Below are positions 1 to 9,156 of a DNA stretch of 64,000 nt, piece after piece. Each line of letters begins with the position of its first letter. Position 1 is the stretch's first letter. Source of the DNA: Bradyrhizobium guangxiense (lineage in GTDB: Bacteria > Pseudomonadota > Alphaproteobacteria > Rhizobiales > Xanthobacteraceae); assembly GCF_004114915.1 (NCBI RefSeq), contig NZ_CP022219.1, forward strand, positions 3,998,501 through 4,062,500, read 5' to 3'. The notes under the pieces were generated by a model, which worked only from the letters and a program-made list of their open reading frames with translations, was not told the origin of the DNA and did no database searches. The translations under genes were made by a program, and so were the position numbers.

Positions 1-82
1 AGCTCCTGAACAGGTTCACCTGTTATCGTTGCTGTGAGTCGATCGTTCCCGGGCGGCCATCTGAGACCGACCGGAGCTTTGG

Positions 83-1657
83 GTGATTCACATGGGTAAT
101 GCTCCGATAGACAAGCCGGCCGTCCACCCGGCGCCGCACGCCAAGATCAAGACGATCGAGGAGCTCGGCGAGGTGGCACGCGCCGCGCAGGCAAAGGGCC
201 TGACCGTCGCGCTCTGCCACGGCGTGTTCGATCTGGTGCATCTCGGCCACGTCCGACACATCCTGGCAGCGCGCAACGAGGCCGACGTGGTCATCGTGAC
301 CATCACCGCCGACCGTTTCGTCAACAAGGGCCCGGGACGCCCGATCTTTCCGGAGAGCATGCGCGCCGAGATGCTGGCCGCGCTCGGCACGGTCGACTGG
401 GTCGGCATCAACCAGACCTCCAGCGCCGAGCCGGTGCTCGATGCCGTGCGCCCCGACATCTACGTGAAAGGCTCCGATTACGAAAACCCTGACGATGACG
501 TCACCGGCAAGATCGCCGTCGAGCGCGAGGCCGTCGAGCGTCATGGCGGGCGAATCGTCTTCACGCGCGACGTGACCTTCAGCTCGTCGTCGCTGCTGAA
601 CCGCTACTTCGACATCTACGATCCCCCCTTGCGCGACTACCTGCAGAAGGTCCGCGAAGGCGGCGGCGCCGAACGCCTGCTCAAGCTCATCGACAAGATC
701 CAGGACATGCACGTCGTGCTGGTCGGCGATACCATCATCGACGAATATCAGTACGTCACGGCGCTCGGAAAGGCCTCGAAGGAGAACATCGTCGCCACTC
801 AGTTCAAGAATGGCGAGCAGTTCGCCGGCGGCGTCATCGCCGCGGCCAATCACGTCGCGAGCTTCTGCAAATCGGTCGAGATCGTCACGACGCTGGGTGG
901 CAACGACTACCCCGAGGATTTCATCCGCGCGCATGTCCGCCCGAACGTCAAGCTGACGCCGATCCGCATTCAGGGCCGTCCGACGACCCGCAAGCTGCGC
1001 TACGTCGAGATGGGCTATCTGCACAAGCTGTTCGAAGTCTACACGATGGACGACACGCCGCTCGACGAGACCGCGCGCAAGGAGGTCGACCGCATGACCG
1101 CCGAGCGCGTGCGCGGCGCGGACGTGGTCATCGTCACCGACTTCGGTCACGGCATGATCGCATCCAGCACAATCGGCACGCTGATCGCGAACGCCAGGTT
1201 CCTGGCGGTCAACGCCCAGAGCAACAGCGGCAATCACGGCTACAATCTGATCACGAGGTACCCGCGGGCCGACTACATCTGCATCGACGCGCCGGAAGCC
1301 CGGCTGGCCGCCACCGACAAGTTCAACGACATCGCCTCGGTGATCCAGGACGGCCTGCACCGCAAGATCGATTGCGGCAACATGATCATCACGCACGGCT
1401 CCTTCGGCTGCTACCCGTTCTCGTCGAAGACCGGCGTCGCGCGCGTGCCCGCCTTCACCAAGACCGTGGTGGACACGGTCGGCGCTGGCGATGCCTTCCT
1501 CACGATCACCGCGCCGCTGGTGGCGGCCGGCGGCAATATCGAGGACGTCGCCTTCATCGGCAACGCGGCGGGCGCGATCAAGGTCGGCATCGTCGGTCAC
1601 CGCAACTCGGTCGAGAAGGCGCCGCTCGTCAAGTTCGTCACCGCGTTGTTGAAGTAG
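83..1657 (+). CDS. Bifunctional cytidylyltransferase-PfkB sugar kinase (HldE-like, reversed domain order)
   Basis: Predicted to phosphorylate a sugar and transfer a nucleotide to it, giving an activated precursor for the glycan cluster that follows. The N-terminal half (about residues 40-180) is a cytidylyltransferase fold with the HLGH motif at 53-56 and a KGSDYE element near 140. The C-terminal half (about 190-524) is a PfkB/ribokinase domain with the GAGD catalytic motif at 467-470. Classical HldE has the kinase first, so the order is inverted. GTG at 83 has a GGAG about 7 bases upstream; ATG at 92 is an alternative. It heads the operon; the next gene starts 27 bp on. The substrate is unknown; a heptose is possible but not shown. 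Confidence 0.85.
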   Translation: MIHMGNAPIDKPAVHPAPHAKIKTIEELGEVARAAQAKGLTVALCHGVFDLVHLGHVRHILAARNEADVVIVTITADRFVNKGPGRPIFPESMRAEMLAALGTVDWVGINQTSSAEPVLDAVRPDIYVKGSDYENPDDDVTGKIAVEREAVERHGGRIVFTRDVTFSSSSLLNRYFDIYDPPLRDYLQKVREGGGAERLLKLIDKIQDMHVVLVGDTIIDEYQYVTALGKASKENIVATQFKNGEQFAGGVIAAANHVASFCKSVEIVTTLGGNDYPEDFIRAHVRPNVKLTPIRIQGRPTTRKLRYVEMGYLHKLFEVYTMDDTPLDETARKEVDRMTAERVRGADVVIVTDFGHGMIASSTIGTLIANARFLAVNAQSNSGNHGYNLITRYPRADYICIDAPEARLAATDKFNDIASVIQDGLHRKIDCGNMIITHGSFGCYPFSSKTGVARVPAFTKTVVDTVGAGDAFLTITAPLVAAGGNIEDVAFIGNAAGAIKVGIVGHRNSVEKAPLVKFVTALLK

Positions 1658-1684
1658 CGCGATCGAAGAATCCGGAGAACGACA

Positions 1685-2686
1685 GTGATTGATCAGAAAT
1701 GGAACGTGATGGTCACCGGTGGCGCCGGCTATGTCGGCAGCGTGCTGGTTCCACAGCTGCTGGCGGCCGGCCATAAGGTCACGGTGCTCGATCTCTTCAT
1801 GTACGGTGACGACGTCTTCAACGCGGTTCGCGACAATCCGAACCTTCGTCTGGTCAAGGGCGACATCCGCGATGAGGCCGCGATCAACGAGGCCATGCGC
1901 GGCAACAACGCGGTGATCCACCTCGCCTGCATCTCCAACGACCCCTCGTTCGAGCTGGACCCGGCGCTCGGCAAGTCCATCAACTACGACTGCTTCCGTC
2001 CGATGGTGCGTGCTGCGAAGAAGGCCGGCATCAAGCGCTTCATCTACGCCTCCTCCTCGAGCGTCTACGGCATCAAGGACGAGGCCGAGGTGACCGAGGA
2101 CCTGTCCTGCGAGCCGCTCACCGACTATTCCAAGTTCAAGGCGATGTGCGAGACCGATCTCGCCGACGAGGCCGCATCGGGCTTCGTCACCTGCACAGTT
2201 CGTCCCGCCACCGTCTGCGGCTACGCGCCGCGGCAGCGGCTCGACGTCGTCGTCAACATCCTGACCAATCTCGCCGTCAACACCGGCCGCATCCGCGTGT
2301 TCGGCGGAACGCAGAAGCGGCCCAATCTGCACATCCAGGACATGTCGGCAGCCTATCTGTTCCTGCTTCAGCAGGAAGACGCGAAGATCGACGGCAAGAC
2401 CTACAATATCGGCTACGAGAACCACTCGCTGATGAAGATCGCCGACATCGTCAAATCGGTGGTTGGAAGCAACGTCGACGTGGCCGTCGAGCCGACCGAC
2501 GATCTGCGCTCCTACCACGTGTCTTCGGAGAAGATCCGCCGCGAGCTCGGATTTGCGCCGACGCACACGATCGAGCAGGCCGTGTCCGGACTGGTGGACG
2601 CCTTCAAGGCCGGCCGCCTGCCGAACTCGCTGAGCGATCCCCGGTACTTCAATATCAAGATGATGCAGAACATTAGCCTGAAGTGA
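1685..2686 (+). CDS. NAD-dependent epimerase/dehydratase (extended SDR)
   Basis: An extended short-chain dehydrogenase acting on a nucleotide-linked sugar. The Rossmann motif TGGAGYVG is at residues 11-18, the catalytic Tyr148-x3-Lys152 pair lies in YSKFK, and an SSSS stretch near 123-126 supplies the serine. Length (333 aa) fits the family. It starts at GTG 1685, and its stop overlaps the GTG of the HAD gene by 4 bp, so the two are translationally coupled. The exact reaction (4-epimerase, 4,6-dehydratase-like or 4-ketoreductase-like) cannot be told from sequence alone. Confidence 0.87.
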   Translation: MIDQKWNVMVTGGAGYVGSVLVPQLLAAGHKVTVLDLFMYGDDVFNAVRDNPNLRLVKGDIRDEAAINEAMRGNNAVIHLACISNDPSFELDPALGKSINYDCFRPMVRAAKKAGIKRFIYASSSSVYGIKDEAEVTEDLSCEPLTDYSKFKAMCETDLADEAASGFVTCTVRPATVCGYAPRQRLDVVVNILTNLAVNTGRIRVFGGTQKRPNLHIQDMSAAYLFLLQQEDAKIDGKTYNIGYENHSLMKIADIVKSVVGSNVDVAVEPTDDLRSYHVSSEKIRRELGFAPTHTIEQAVSGLVDAFKAGRLPNSLSDPRYFNIKMMQNISLK

Positions 2687-3303
2687 GCGGCGTGCGGATC
2701 GGCATCGATTTCGACAACACCATCATCTGCTACGACAAGGTCTTTGCCGCCGCCGCGCGGCAGCGTGGGCTGGTGCCGGAGGGCTGGGTCGGGCTGAAGA
2801 CCGAGGTGCGGGATCTCTTGCGGTCCCGCGCCGGCGGTGAGCTGGCTTGGCAGGGACTGCAAGGCTTCGTCTACGGCAAGGGCATCGGCGGCGCCGAGAT
2901 CTACCCCGGAGTCCGCGAGTTCCTCGCGGCGTGCCGCAGAGCCGGCGCGAACGTCTACATCGTCAGCCACAAGACCCAGTTCGGCCATCAGGACCCCGAC
3001 CGCGTCGACTTGCGCGAGGCCGCGCGCGGCTGGTTGAAGAGCGCCGGTCTCATCGACGCTGCCGATGCGGTGCTGGCGGCGCGCGACGTCTATTTCGAGG
3101 ACACTTTGGCAGCCAAGGTCGAGCGACTCGCAAGCCTCAAGCTCGATGTCTTCATTGACGATCTCGTCGATGTCTTCGAGCAGCCGCATTTTCCGAAGGC
3201 AACGCGATCGATCCTGTTCACGCAGTCGCGGCCTCCTCATCCCGATCATTGCGAGCCGGTCGCGACCTGGGCGGATATCCACCGCGGAGTGTTCACGCCA
3301 TGA
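2683..3303 (+). CDS. HAD-superfamily hydrolase, small
   Basis: A haloacid-dehalogenase-fold protein, probably a sugar phosphatase in the glycan pathway. The nucleophile motif DFDNT is at residues 9-13 (Asp9, Asp11) and a C-terminal IDDLVDVF stretch supplies the acidic motif IV. GTG at 2683 overlaps the upstream stop (GTGA) and the stop overlaps the next ATG (ATGA), so it sits inside a tightly coupled operon. In heptose pathways a HAD phosphatase (GmhB) sits between the kinase and transferase steps of HldE; a comparable role here is an inference. Confidence 0.75.
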   Translation: MSGVRIGIDFDNTIICYDKVFAAAARQRGLVPEGWVGLKTEVRDLLRSRAGGELAWQGLQGFVYGKGIGGAEIYPGVREFLAACRRAGANVYIVSHKTQFGHQDPDRVDLREAARGWLKSAGLIDAADAVLAARDVYFEDTLAAKVERLASLKLDVFIDDLVDVFEQPHFPKATRSILFTQSRPPHPDHCEPVATWADIHRGVFTP

Positions 3304-4337
3304 GCGAGCCGGATCTGAGCGTCCAGGATGCGATCGCGATCGGCAGCCGCCTGACCGGGGCGCGGGTCGTGGCCGTCCAGCCGGCGCGGTCCGGCGGCAA
3401 CAACCGGGTGTTTCGACTGGAGATGGCGGAGGGACCGCCCCTCGCCCTCAAGCATTATCCGTCCGACGGGCGCGATCGCCTCGGACAAGAATACGACGCG
3501 CTCACATTTCTGTCGCGCCACGGCATCAGTTCGACGCCGCGGCCGATCGCAAAGGACGCAAATGCGTCCTGTGCCCTCTATCAATGGTTCGACGGTGAGG
3601 CGGCAGTCCTGCGGCCCCGGCACGACGATGCTGACCAGTTGGCCGACTTCCTGATCGAACTACAGAAGCTGCGCGCCGCCGAAGGCGCGCAGACTTTGCG
3701 GAACGCATCGGCCAGCATCTTTTCGCCCGAGCAAGCCGTCGCCCAGTACGAGCAGCGCCTCGACGGATTGAGGCAGGCCGCGGACGATCATCCGGATCTG
3801 CGCGCTTTCATTGACAAGAGCCTCGTTCCCAGCACGGCCTCCGCCGTAGCGCGACTGCGTCGACGCTATGCGGAACTGGCGCGGGATCCCGCCGCGGACC
3901 TCTTGCCCGAGCATCGCGCATTGAGCCCGTCGGATTTCGGACTGCACAACGCGCTGCGCGCCGAAGATGGCCGACTGCGCTTCATCGACTTCGAATATTT
4001 CGGCTGGGACGACCCGGTCAAGCTCGTGTCCGATACCGCGATTCACCCGGGAAGCGATCTGCCCCAGGCCAGCGCGAATCGGTTGATCGAACGACTGTCG
4101 CGTACATTCGAGGCTGGGGATGGCGCCTTTGCGATCCGCCAGGCCGTACTGTATCCTTTGTTCGGGGCGATTTGGTGCCTGATTGTCCTGAATGCCTATC
4201 TGCCGGAAAGCCGCTCCCGACGCGCGATGGCCGCGCAAGGTGGCGATCTGACGGTCCGCCTTGCCGGTCAGCTCGACAAAGCCCGCCGGCTTCATCAAGC
4301 GATTTGCCAACGTGATCCAGATCTCACCCCACGCTGA
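3300..4337 (+). CDS. Aminoglycoside/choline-kinase-like phosphotransferase
   Basis: An APH-fold small-molecule kinase, about 345 aa from ATG 3300, which overlaps the HAD stop as ATGA. The catalytic loop reads SPSDFGLHN, with Asp and Asn kept but Ser where many relatives have His, followed by the Mg-binding IDFEYFGWDDP. Such kinases occur in surface-sugar clusters, where they phosphorylate sugars or polyols. An in-frame extension to 3249 exists but would run deep into the HAD gene and is not favoured. The substrate is unknown. Confidence 0.75.
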   Translation: MSEPDLSVQDAIAIGSRLTGARVVAVQPARSGGNNRVFRLEMAEGPPLALKHYPSDGRDRLGQEYDALTFLSRHGISSTPRPIAKDANASCALYQWFDGEAAVLRPRHDDADQLADFLIELQKLRAAEGAQTLRNASASIFSPEQAVAQYEQRLDGLRQAADDHPDLRAFIDKSLVPSTASAVARLRRRYAELARDPAADLLPEHRALSPSDFGLHNALRAEDGRLRFIDFEYFGWDDPVKLVSDTAIHPGSDLPQASANRLIERLSRTFEAGDGAFAIRQAVLYPLFGAIWCLIVLNAYLPESRSRRAMAAQGGDLTVRLAGQLDKARRLHQAICQRDPDLTPR

Positions 4338-5160
4338 AGCCGCCCTCACCTGCACGCTGGACGAGCGCAGCCTTTACTTGCGCCGCCTGGTCCTCGGCTC
4401 CGTCCGTTCGGCTGGACGCGGCCACGTCGGTCCGGCGCTGTCGCTGATCGAGATCGTCCGCGTGCTCTACGACGACGTGCTGCGGATCGACCCGAAGAAC
4501 CCGCGCGATCCGAATCGCGACCGCGCCATCCTCAGCAAGGGACACGGTTGTCTCGCGCTCTATGCGCTGCTGGCCGATCGCGGTTTCTTCCCGCTGTCGG
4601 AGCTGGACGGCTTTTGCGGCCCCGACAGTATCTTAGGCGGACATCCCGAATACGGCATGGTGCCGGGGGTCGAGGCATCGACCGGAGCGCTCGGACACGG
4701 CCTGTCGATCGGCGTCGGCCTTGCGCTCGCGGCCCGCATGCGCGAGCGCAGCTACCGGACCTTCGTGCTGCTCGGCGACGGCGAGATCAACGAGGGATCG
4801 GTGTGGGAGGCCGCCATGGGCGCGGCCAAGCACCGGCTGGACAACCTCGTCGCGCTGATCGACTACAACAAGCTGCAGAGCTATGGCCCCACCGACTATG
4901 TCCTGCCGCTGGAGCCGCTCGCGGACAAATGGCGCAGCTTCGGCTTCGCCGTGCAGGAGCTCAACGGCCACGATGTCGGCGCCCTGCGCACCGTGCTCAC
5001 GCAAGTCCCGGCCGCTCCGGGCAAGCCCACCGCGATCATCTGCCATACCGTCAAGGGCAAGGGCCTGCCGGCCGCAGAATCCAATGCCGATTGGCATCAC
5101 AAGAACAAGCTGACCGACAGCGAGCTCGACGCCATCCGCGTCGCCGTCGGCGATTTTTGA
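4312..5160 (+). CDS. Transketolase, N-terminal (ThDP-binding) subunit
   Basis: The pyrophosphate-binding half of a split transketolase. It shows SKGHG, the GGHPEYG...GALGHGLS region, and the ThDP motif GDGEINEGSVWEA with a downstream DYNKLQ. It works with the C-terminal subunit encoded 10 bp downstream. The start is taken as GTG 4312, which overlaps the upstream gene by 26 bp; a TTG at 4261 would extend it 17 residues but adds nothing conserved. Split transketolases inside sugar clusters are thought to add two-carbon units to keto-sugars or make unusual ketoses; that use here is inferred. Confidence 0.85.
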   Translation: MIQISPHAEAALTCTLDERSLYLRRLVLGSVRSAGRGHVGPALSLIEIVRVLYDDVLRIDPKNPRDPNRDRAILSKGHGCLALYALLADRGFFPLSELDGFCGPDSILGGHPEYGMVPGVEASTGALGHGLSIGVGLALAARMRERSYRTFVLLGDGEINEGSVWEAAMGAAKHRLDNLVALIDYNKLQSYGPTDYVLPLEPLADKWRSFGFAVQELNGHDVGALRTVLTQVPAAPGKPTAIICHTVKGKGLPAAESNADWHHKNKLTDSELDAIRVAVGDF

Positions 5161-5170
5161 TCGGCTCCCC

Positions 5171-6130
5171 ATGCGCAACACCGCGATGAACATGGTCTAC
5201 AAGCTCGCCGCAAGCGACGAGCGCGTGCTCTATATCGGCTCCGATCCCGGCGCCGGCACCTTGCGCGCGATGAGCAAGGAGTTTCCCAAGCGCCATCTGA
5301 TCGAGGGCATTTCGGAAGCGCACATCATCGGAATGTCGGCTGGTCTCGCTATGGAAGGCTTCGTGCCCTACGTCAACACCATCGCGACCTTCCTCCCCCG
5401 CCGCTGCTACGAGCAGGTGGCCGTCGATCTCTGCCTGCACAATCTGCCTGTACGGCTGATCGCCAATGGCGGTGGCCTCGTCTATGCGCCGCTCGGCCCC
5501 ACCCACCAGGCGATCGAGGACATCGCGATCATGCGGGCGCTGCCGAACATGACGGTGGTCTGTCCGTGCGATGCCGATGAGGCCGCACGCCTGATGGAAA
5601 AGACCCTCGACTGGACCGGGCCGATCTACATTCGGCTGGGCAAGGGCGGCGATGCGATCGTCTCGAAGGCCGAGCACGGCTTTGAGATCGGCAAGGCCAT
5701 CCTGATGCGGCCACCGGGCGAGGTCCTCATGGTGAGCACCGGCATCATGCTTCAGCGCGCAATCGCCACCGCCGACCTGCTGGCCGCGCAAGGCATTCGC
5801 GCCGGCATCCTGCACATGCATACCGTGAAGCCGCTCGACGCCGAGGCGCTGCTGCAGGCGGTCCGCGGTATCAAGCTGGTGGCAACGCTGGAGGAGCACG
5901 TGCCCTCCGGCGGCCTTGGCAGTGCGGTCGCAGAGACGCTGATCGACAAGCTCGGTTCGGGCCTGCCGGCGATGCTGCGACTGTCGCTGCCTGACCGCTT
6001 CATGCACAATTACGGCTCCCAGGATTCGCTGCTGAAGAAGCACGGACTGTCAGCCAATGCCATTGCGACCTCGATCGAGCATGCGCTCACGGCGTCGCTC
6101 ACCTCCGCTCCTCAACTTCATTCCACCTGA
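5171..6130 (+). CDS. Transketolase, C-terminal (pyrimidine-binding) subunit
   Basis: Partner of the preceding subunit. The pyrimidine domain occupies the first 160 residues, with the EGISEAHIIGMSAGLA region carrying the conserved Glu that activates ThDP, followed by the C-terminal transketolase domain (from about 185) with EEHVPSGGLGSAV. At 319 aa it is the usual length for the split form. ATG 5171. The 10-bp gap to the N-subunit and 8-bp gap to the aminotransferase indicate one transcript. Confidence 0.87.
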   Translation: MRNTAMNMVYKLAASDERVLYIGSDPGAGTLRAMSKEFPKRHLIEGISEAHIIGMSAGLAMEGFVPYVNTIATFLPRRCYEQVAVDLCLHNLPVRLIANGGGLVYAPLGPTHQAIEDIAIMRALPNMTVVCPCDADEAARLMEKTLDWTGPIYIRLGKGGDAIVSKAEHGFEIGKAILMRPPGEVLMVSTGIMLQRAIATADLLAAQGIRAGILHMHTVKPLDAEALLQAVRGIKLVATLEEHVPSGGLGSAVAETLIDKLGSGLPAMLRLSLPDRFMHNYGSQDSLLKKHGLSANAIATSIEHALTASLTSAPQLHST

Positions 6131-6138
6131 CGGGTCAC

Positions 6139-7245
6139 ATGTACGACGTTCGATATTCCTATCTGCTCGAGCAATTCGCCGACCCCGCCCCCATCCTGGC
6201 CGAGATCGGCCGGCTGGTTGCAACCGGGGACTTCACCCTTGGCAAGCCCGTCGCCGAATTCGAAAAGCGCTTCGCCGAACTGATCGGTGTGCGTCACGCC
6301 ATCGGCGTCGGCTCCGGCACAGACGCGCTCAAGCTGCCGCTCAAGGCGCTCGGCATCGGCCATGGCGACGAGGTCATCACCGCCGCCAACACCTTCATCG
6401 CTACCGTCGGCGCGATCGCCGAAACCGGCGCCACGCCGGTTCTGGTCGACTGCGACGATTCCTTTTGTATGAACGTCGACCAGGTCGAGGCCGCGATCAC
6501 CGAGAAAACCAAGGCGATCATGCCGGTCCAGCTGACCGGTGAGGTCACCGACATGGGCAAGCTGATGCCCATCGCGCAGCGGCACAACCTGCCTGTGGTC
6601 GAGGACGCCTGCCAGGGCATCCTGTCGGAGTTTGCCGGAAAGCGTTCCGGCACCCATGGCATCGCAGCCGGATTCTCCCTGCATCCGCTCAAGAATCTCA
6701 ACGTCTGGGGCGATGCCGGCGTCGTCGTCACCAATGACGACGGCATGAACGAGAATCTGCGTCTGATCCGCAATCACGGCATGAAGAACCGCGACGAGAT
6801 CGCGATTCTCGGCTGCAATTCGCGGCTGGATTCGCTCCAGGCGGTCGTCGGCAACTGGCTGATCGGCCAGACCAGCGAGATCACGCGGCGCCGGATCGAG
6901 AATGCCGCCTATTACGACGCGGGCCTTGCCGGCCTGCCTGGCCTGCGCGTCCCGCCGCGCCGGCCCAATGTGAAGCACGTCTACCATCTCTATATGGTGT
7001 TCGCCGAACGCCGCGACGAGCTCTACAAATACTGCCTCGACAACGGCATCGAGGCCAAGATCCACTATCCGATCCCGCTGTACCAGCAGGAAGGCCTCAA
7101 GCATCTCGGCTACGCGCCCGGCACCTTCCCGGTCACCGACCGCCACGCCGGGGAAGTCATCAGCTTCCCCGTCGACCAGCATCTGACGCGCGCCCACCAG
7201 GACCGCGTCATCGAGACCGTCAGGAAGTTCTGCCATGGACGCTGA
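6139..7245 (+). CDS. DegT/DnrJ/EryC1/StrS aminotransferase 1
   Basis: A PLP-dependent sugar aminotransferase of 368 aa. The cofactor lysine is Lys185 in HPLKNLN, with GSGTDAL at 59-65 for the phosphate and Glu155-Asp156 for the pyridine nitrogen. It should transfer an amino group to a keto-sugar nucleotide, or dehydrate one if it belongs to the ColD-like branch; the Lys argues for ordinary transamination. Its end overlaps the second aminotransferase by 11 bp. Confidence 0.88.
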   Translation: MYDVRYSYLLEQFADPAPILAEIGRLVATGDFTLGKPVAEFEKRFAELIGVRHAIGVGSGTDALKLPLKALGIGHGDEVITAANTFIATVGAIAETGATPVLVDCDDSFCMNVDQVEAAITEKTKAIMPVQLTGEVTDMGKLMPIAQRHNLPVVEDACQGILSEFAGKRSGTHGIAAGFSLHPLKNLNVWGDAGVVVTNDDGMNENLRLIRNHGMKNRDEIAILGCNSRLDSLQAVVGNWLIGQTSEITRRRIENAAYYDAGLAGLPGLRVPPRRPNVKHVYHLYMVFAERRDELYKYCLDNGIEAKIHYPIPLYQQEGLKHLGYAPGTFPVTDRHAGEVISFPVDQHLTRAHQDRVIETVRKFCHGR

Positions 7246-8353
7246 CACCGGCCGCCGGCGCATCGGTTACGTCAATCTTCCCGCGCAATTCGAGGAAGAA
7301 CGCGCCGAGATCATGCAGGCGGTCGAGGGCGTGTTCCAGCGCGGCGACTTCATCGGCGGCGCGGCAGTTGCCAAGCTCGAGGAGGAATTGTCGGTCTATC
7401 TCGGCTCGCCGCATGTGGTGACGCTGAATTCCGGCACCGACGCGCTGATCCTCGCCATGCGGGCGCTCGACATCGGTCCCGGCGACGAGGTCATCACCCC
7501 GCCGAATTCGTTCGTGGCATCGACCGCCGCGATCATCGCGGTCGGCGCTACCCCCGTCTTTGCGGACGTGCTGCCGGACCAGAACATCGATCCGGCCGCT
7601 GTCGAGGCCGCGATCACGCCGCGCACCAAGGCGATCATGCCGGTGCATCTGACCGGCCGCATGGCGGACATGAACCCGCTGATGGCGATCGCCGCCGAGC
7701 ACGCGCTCGCGGTGATCGAGGACAGCGCCCAGGCGATCGGTTCGACCTATGACGGCCGCATGAGCGGCACCATCGGCACGTTCGGCTGCTTCTCGGCCCA
7801 CCCCCTGAAGAACCTCAACGCTGCTGGCGATGCCGGCTTCCTCGTCACCGCCGATACAGAGCTTTCCGCAAGAATCCGCCGGCTGCGCAATCACGGCCTG
7901 ATCAACCGCAGTGACGTCCAGGAATGGGGCATCGTGTCACGGCTCGACACGTTGCAGGCCGAAGTGCTGCGCATTCGCCTGCGGCACCTGCCCTCGGTGA
8001 TCGAGCGGCGGCGGCGCAACGCCGCGCAATACCGCGCCGAGCTCGCAGGACTCCCCCTCTTCATTCCGCCCTGCCGCAACATCGAGTTCAACACCTTCCA
8101 CACCTTCGTGGTGCAGACCGACCGCCGCAACGACTTCCAGAAATACCTGGCCGACAAGGGCATCGAGACCGCCATCCATTATCCGGTCCCGATCCACCTG
8201 CAACCGGCGGCGGCGCATCTGGGGCATGGCCGCGGTGCGTTCCCGGTGACCGAGCGGCAAGCGGACCAGATCCTCACGCTTCCCATCAACCAGTTCCTGT
8301 CGGCCGCAGATATCAGCTATATCTGCGCAACCGCCCGGGAGTATTTTGCATGA
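7235..8353 (+). CDS. DegT/DnrJ/EryC1/StrS aminotransferase 2
   Basis: A second, diverged member of the same family directly after the first (372 aa, ATG 7235). PLP lysine is Lys192 in HPLKNLN and NSGTDAL is at 65-71. The two proteins align along their length (DEVIT, KAIMPV-LTG, RRxRNAA stretches) but differ widely, so they look like an ancient duplication with two substrates or two positions of one sugar. It overlaps the next gene by 4 bp (ATGA). Confidence 0.88.
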   Translation: MDADTGRRRIGYVNLPAQFEEERAEIMQAVEGVFQRGDFIGGAAVAKLEEELSVYLGSPHVVTLNSGTDALILAMRALDIGPGDEVITPPNSFVASTAAIIAVGATPVFADVLPDQNIDPAAVEAAITPRTKAIMPVHLTGRMADMNPLMAIAAEHALAVIEDSAQAIGSTYDGRMSGTIGTFGCFSAHPLKNLNAAGDAGFLVTADTELSARIRRLRNHGLINRSDVQEWGIVSRLDTLQAEVLRIRLRHLPSVIERRRRNAAQYRAELAGLPLFIPPCRNIEFNTFHTFVVQTDRRNDFQKYLADKGIETAIHYPVPIHLQPAAAHLGHGRGAFPVTERQADQILTLPINQFLSAADISYICATAREYFA

Positions 8354-9156
8354 CGGATACGGACTTCCTTGAGCCCGACGAGCAGGCGCTGGCGCAGCGC
8401 TTCATCGACGACGGCTTCGTCACCACCCCGGCCGACGACCGCGCCGGGCTCGACCGGATCCAGCGGCGCGCCGCCGAGCTCGCGGCGGACTATCTGAAGC
8501 TGCCGCACAGCAACGATCCCTATGCGATGCTGGACACCATCCACACGCGCGTGAGCGTGGACGATCTCAACGGCCTGCGGCTTCACGTCTTCAACGGCCT
8601 CAACGCCGAGCCGTGGTTCCGGCCGACCTATTTCCGCCTGGCACGCTCGACGATCGAGATCATCGTCGGCAACGAGCTCTGCATGCAGCGCCGCGTCAAT
8701 CTGAGCATCCAGCTTCCCGGCGACACCTCGTCGCTGCTCGCCACCCATTCCGACGTCTGGTCGGGCGACTCGCCGTTCGAGGTCGTGGTCTGGGTGCCGC
8801 TCGTCAACGTGCACCGGACCAAGTCGATGTATCTGCTGCCGCCGTCCCTGAACGGCCAGATGCAGGACCGGATGGCCGATCTGCGCAGCGCCGAGGAGCT
8901 GTACCGGACGATCAAGCCGCACGCGACCTTCATCGAGATTCCCTACGGTCACGTGATGCTGTTCAACCAGACGCTGATGCACGGCAACCGCGTCAACGAG
9001 GAACCCGGCACGCGCTGGAGCATGAACTGCCGCTTCAAGAGCATCATGTCCCCTTATGCGGACAAGCGCTTCGGCGAGTTCTTCGAGCCGATCCTGCTGC
9101 GCCCGGCGACCCGGGTCGGCATGCAGTACAAGCTACCGGGAGGCTTCCATGGCTGA
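8350..9156 (+). CDS. Sporadic-carbohydrate-cluster 2OG-Fe(II) oxygenase
   Basis: A 268-aa protein matching, from memory of the family, the 2-oxoglutarate/Fe(II) oxygenases found next to LIC12192-type proteins. The facial triad can be read as His133-x-Asp135 (THSDVW) and His211 (LMHGN), with Arg223 as the likely 2OG anchor. It would hydroxylate or otherwise oxidise the sugar or its carrier-bound form. ATG 8350 overlaps the upstream stop; a longer in-frame extension to 7924 lies wholly inside the aminotransferase and is rejected. The next gene overlaps by 8 bp. Confidence 0.8.
   Translation: MTDTDFLEPDEQALAQRFIDDGFVTTPADDRAGLDRIQRRAAELAADYLKLPHSNDPYAMLDTIHTRVSVDDLNGLRLHVFNGLNAEPWFRPTYFRLARSTIEIIVGNELCMQRRVNLSIQLPGDTSSLLATHSDVWSGDSPFEVVVWVPLVNVHRTKSMYLLPPSLNGQMQDRMADLRSAEELYRTIKPHATFIEIPYGHVMLFNQTLMHGNRVNEEPGTRWSMNCRFKSIMSPYADKRFGEFFEPILLRPATRVGMQYKLPGGFHG

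Noticed and set aside
23..2566. A very long minus-strand open frame of about 847 codons
   Set aside because: It is antisense to the cytidylyltransferase-kinase and epimerase genes. Composition is His/Asp/Arg/Val-rich with no domain, as expected for the mirror of high-GC coding DNA.
5051..6043. Minus-strand open frame opposite the transketolase C-subunit
   Set aside because: Shadow of a real gene; no ribosome site, no motif.
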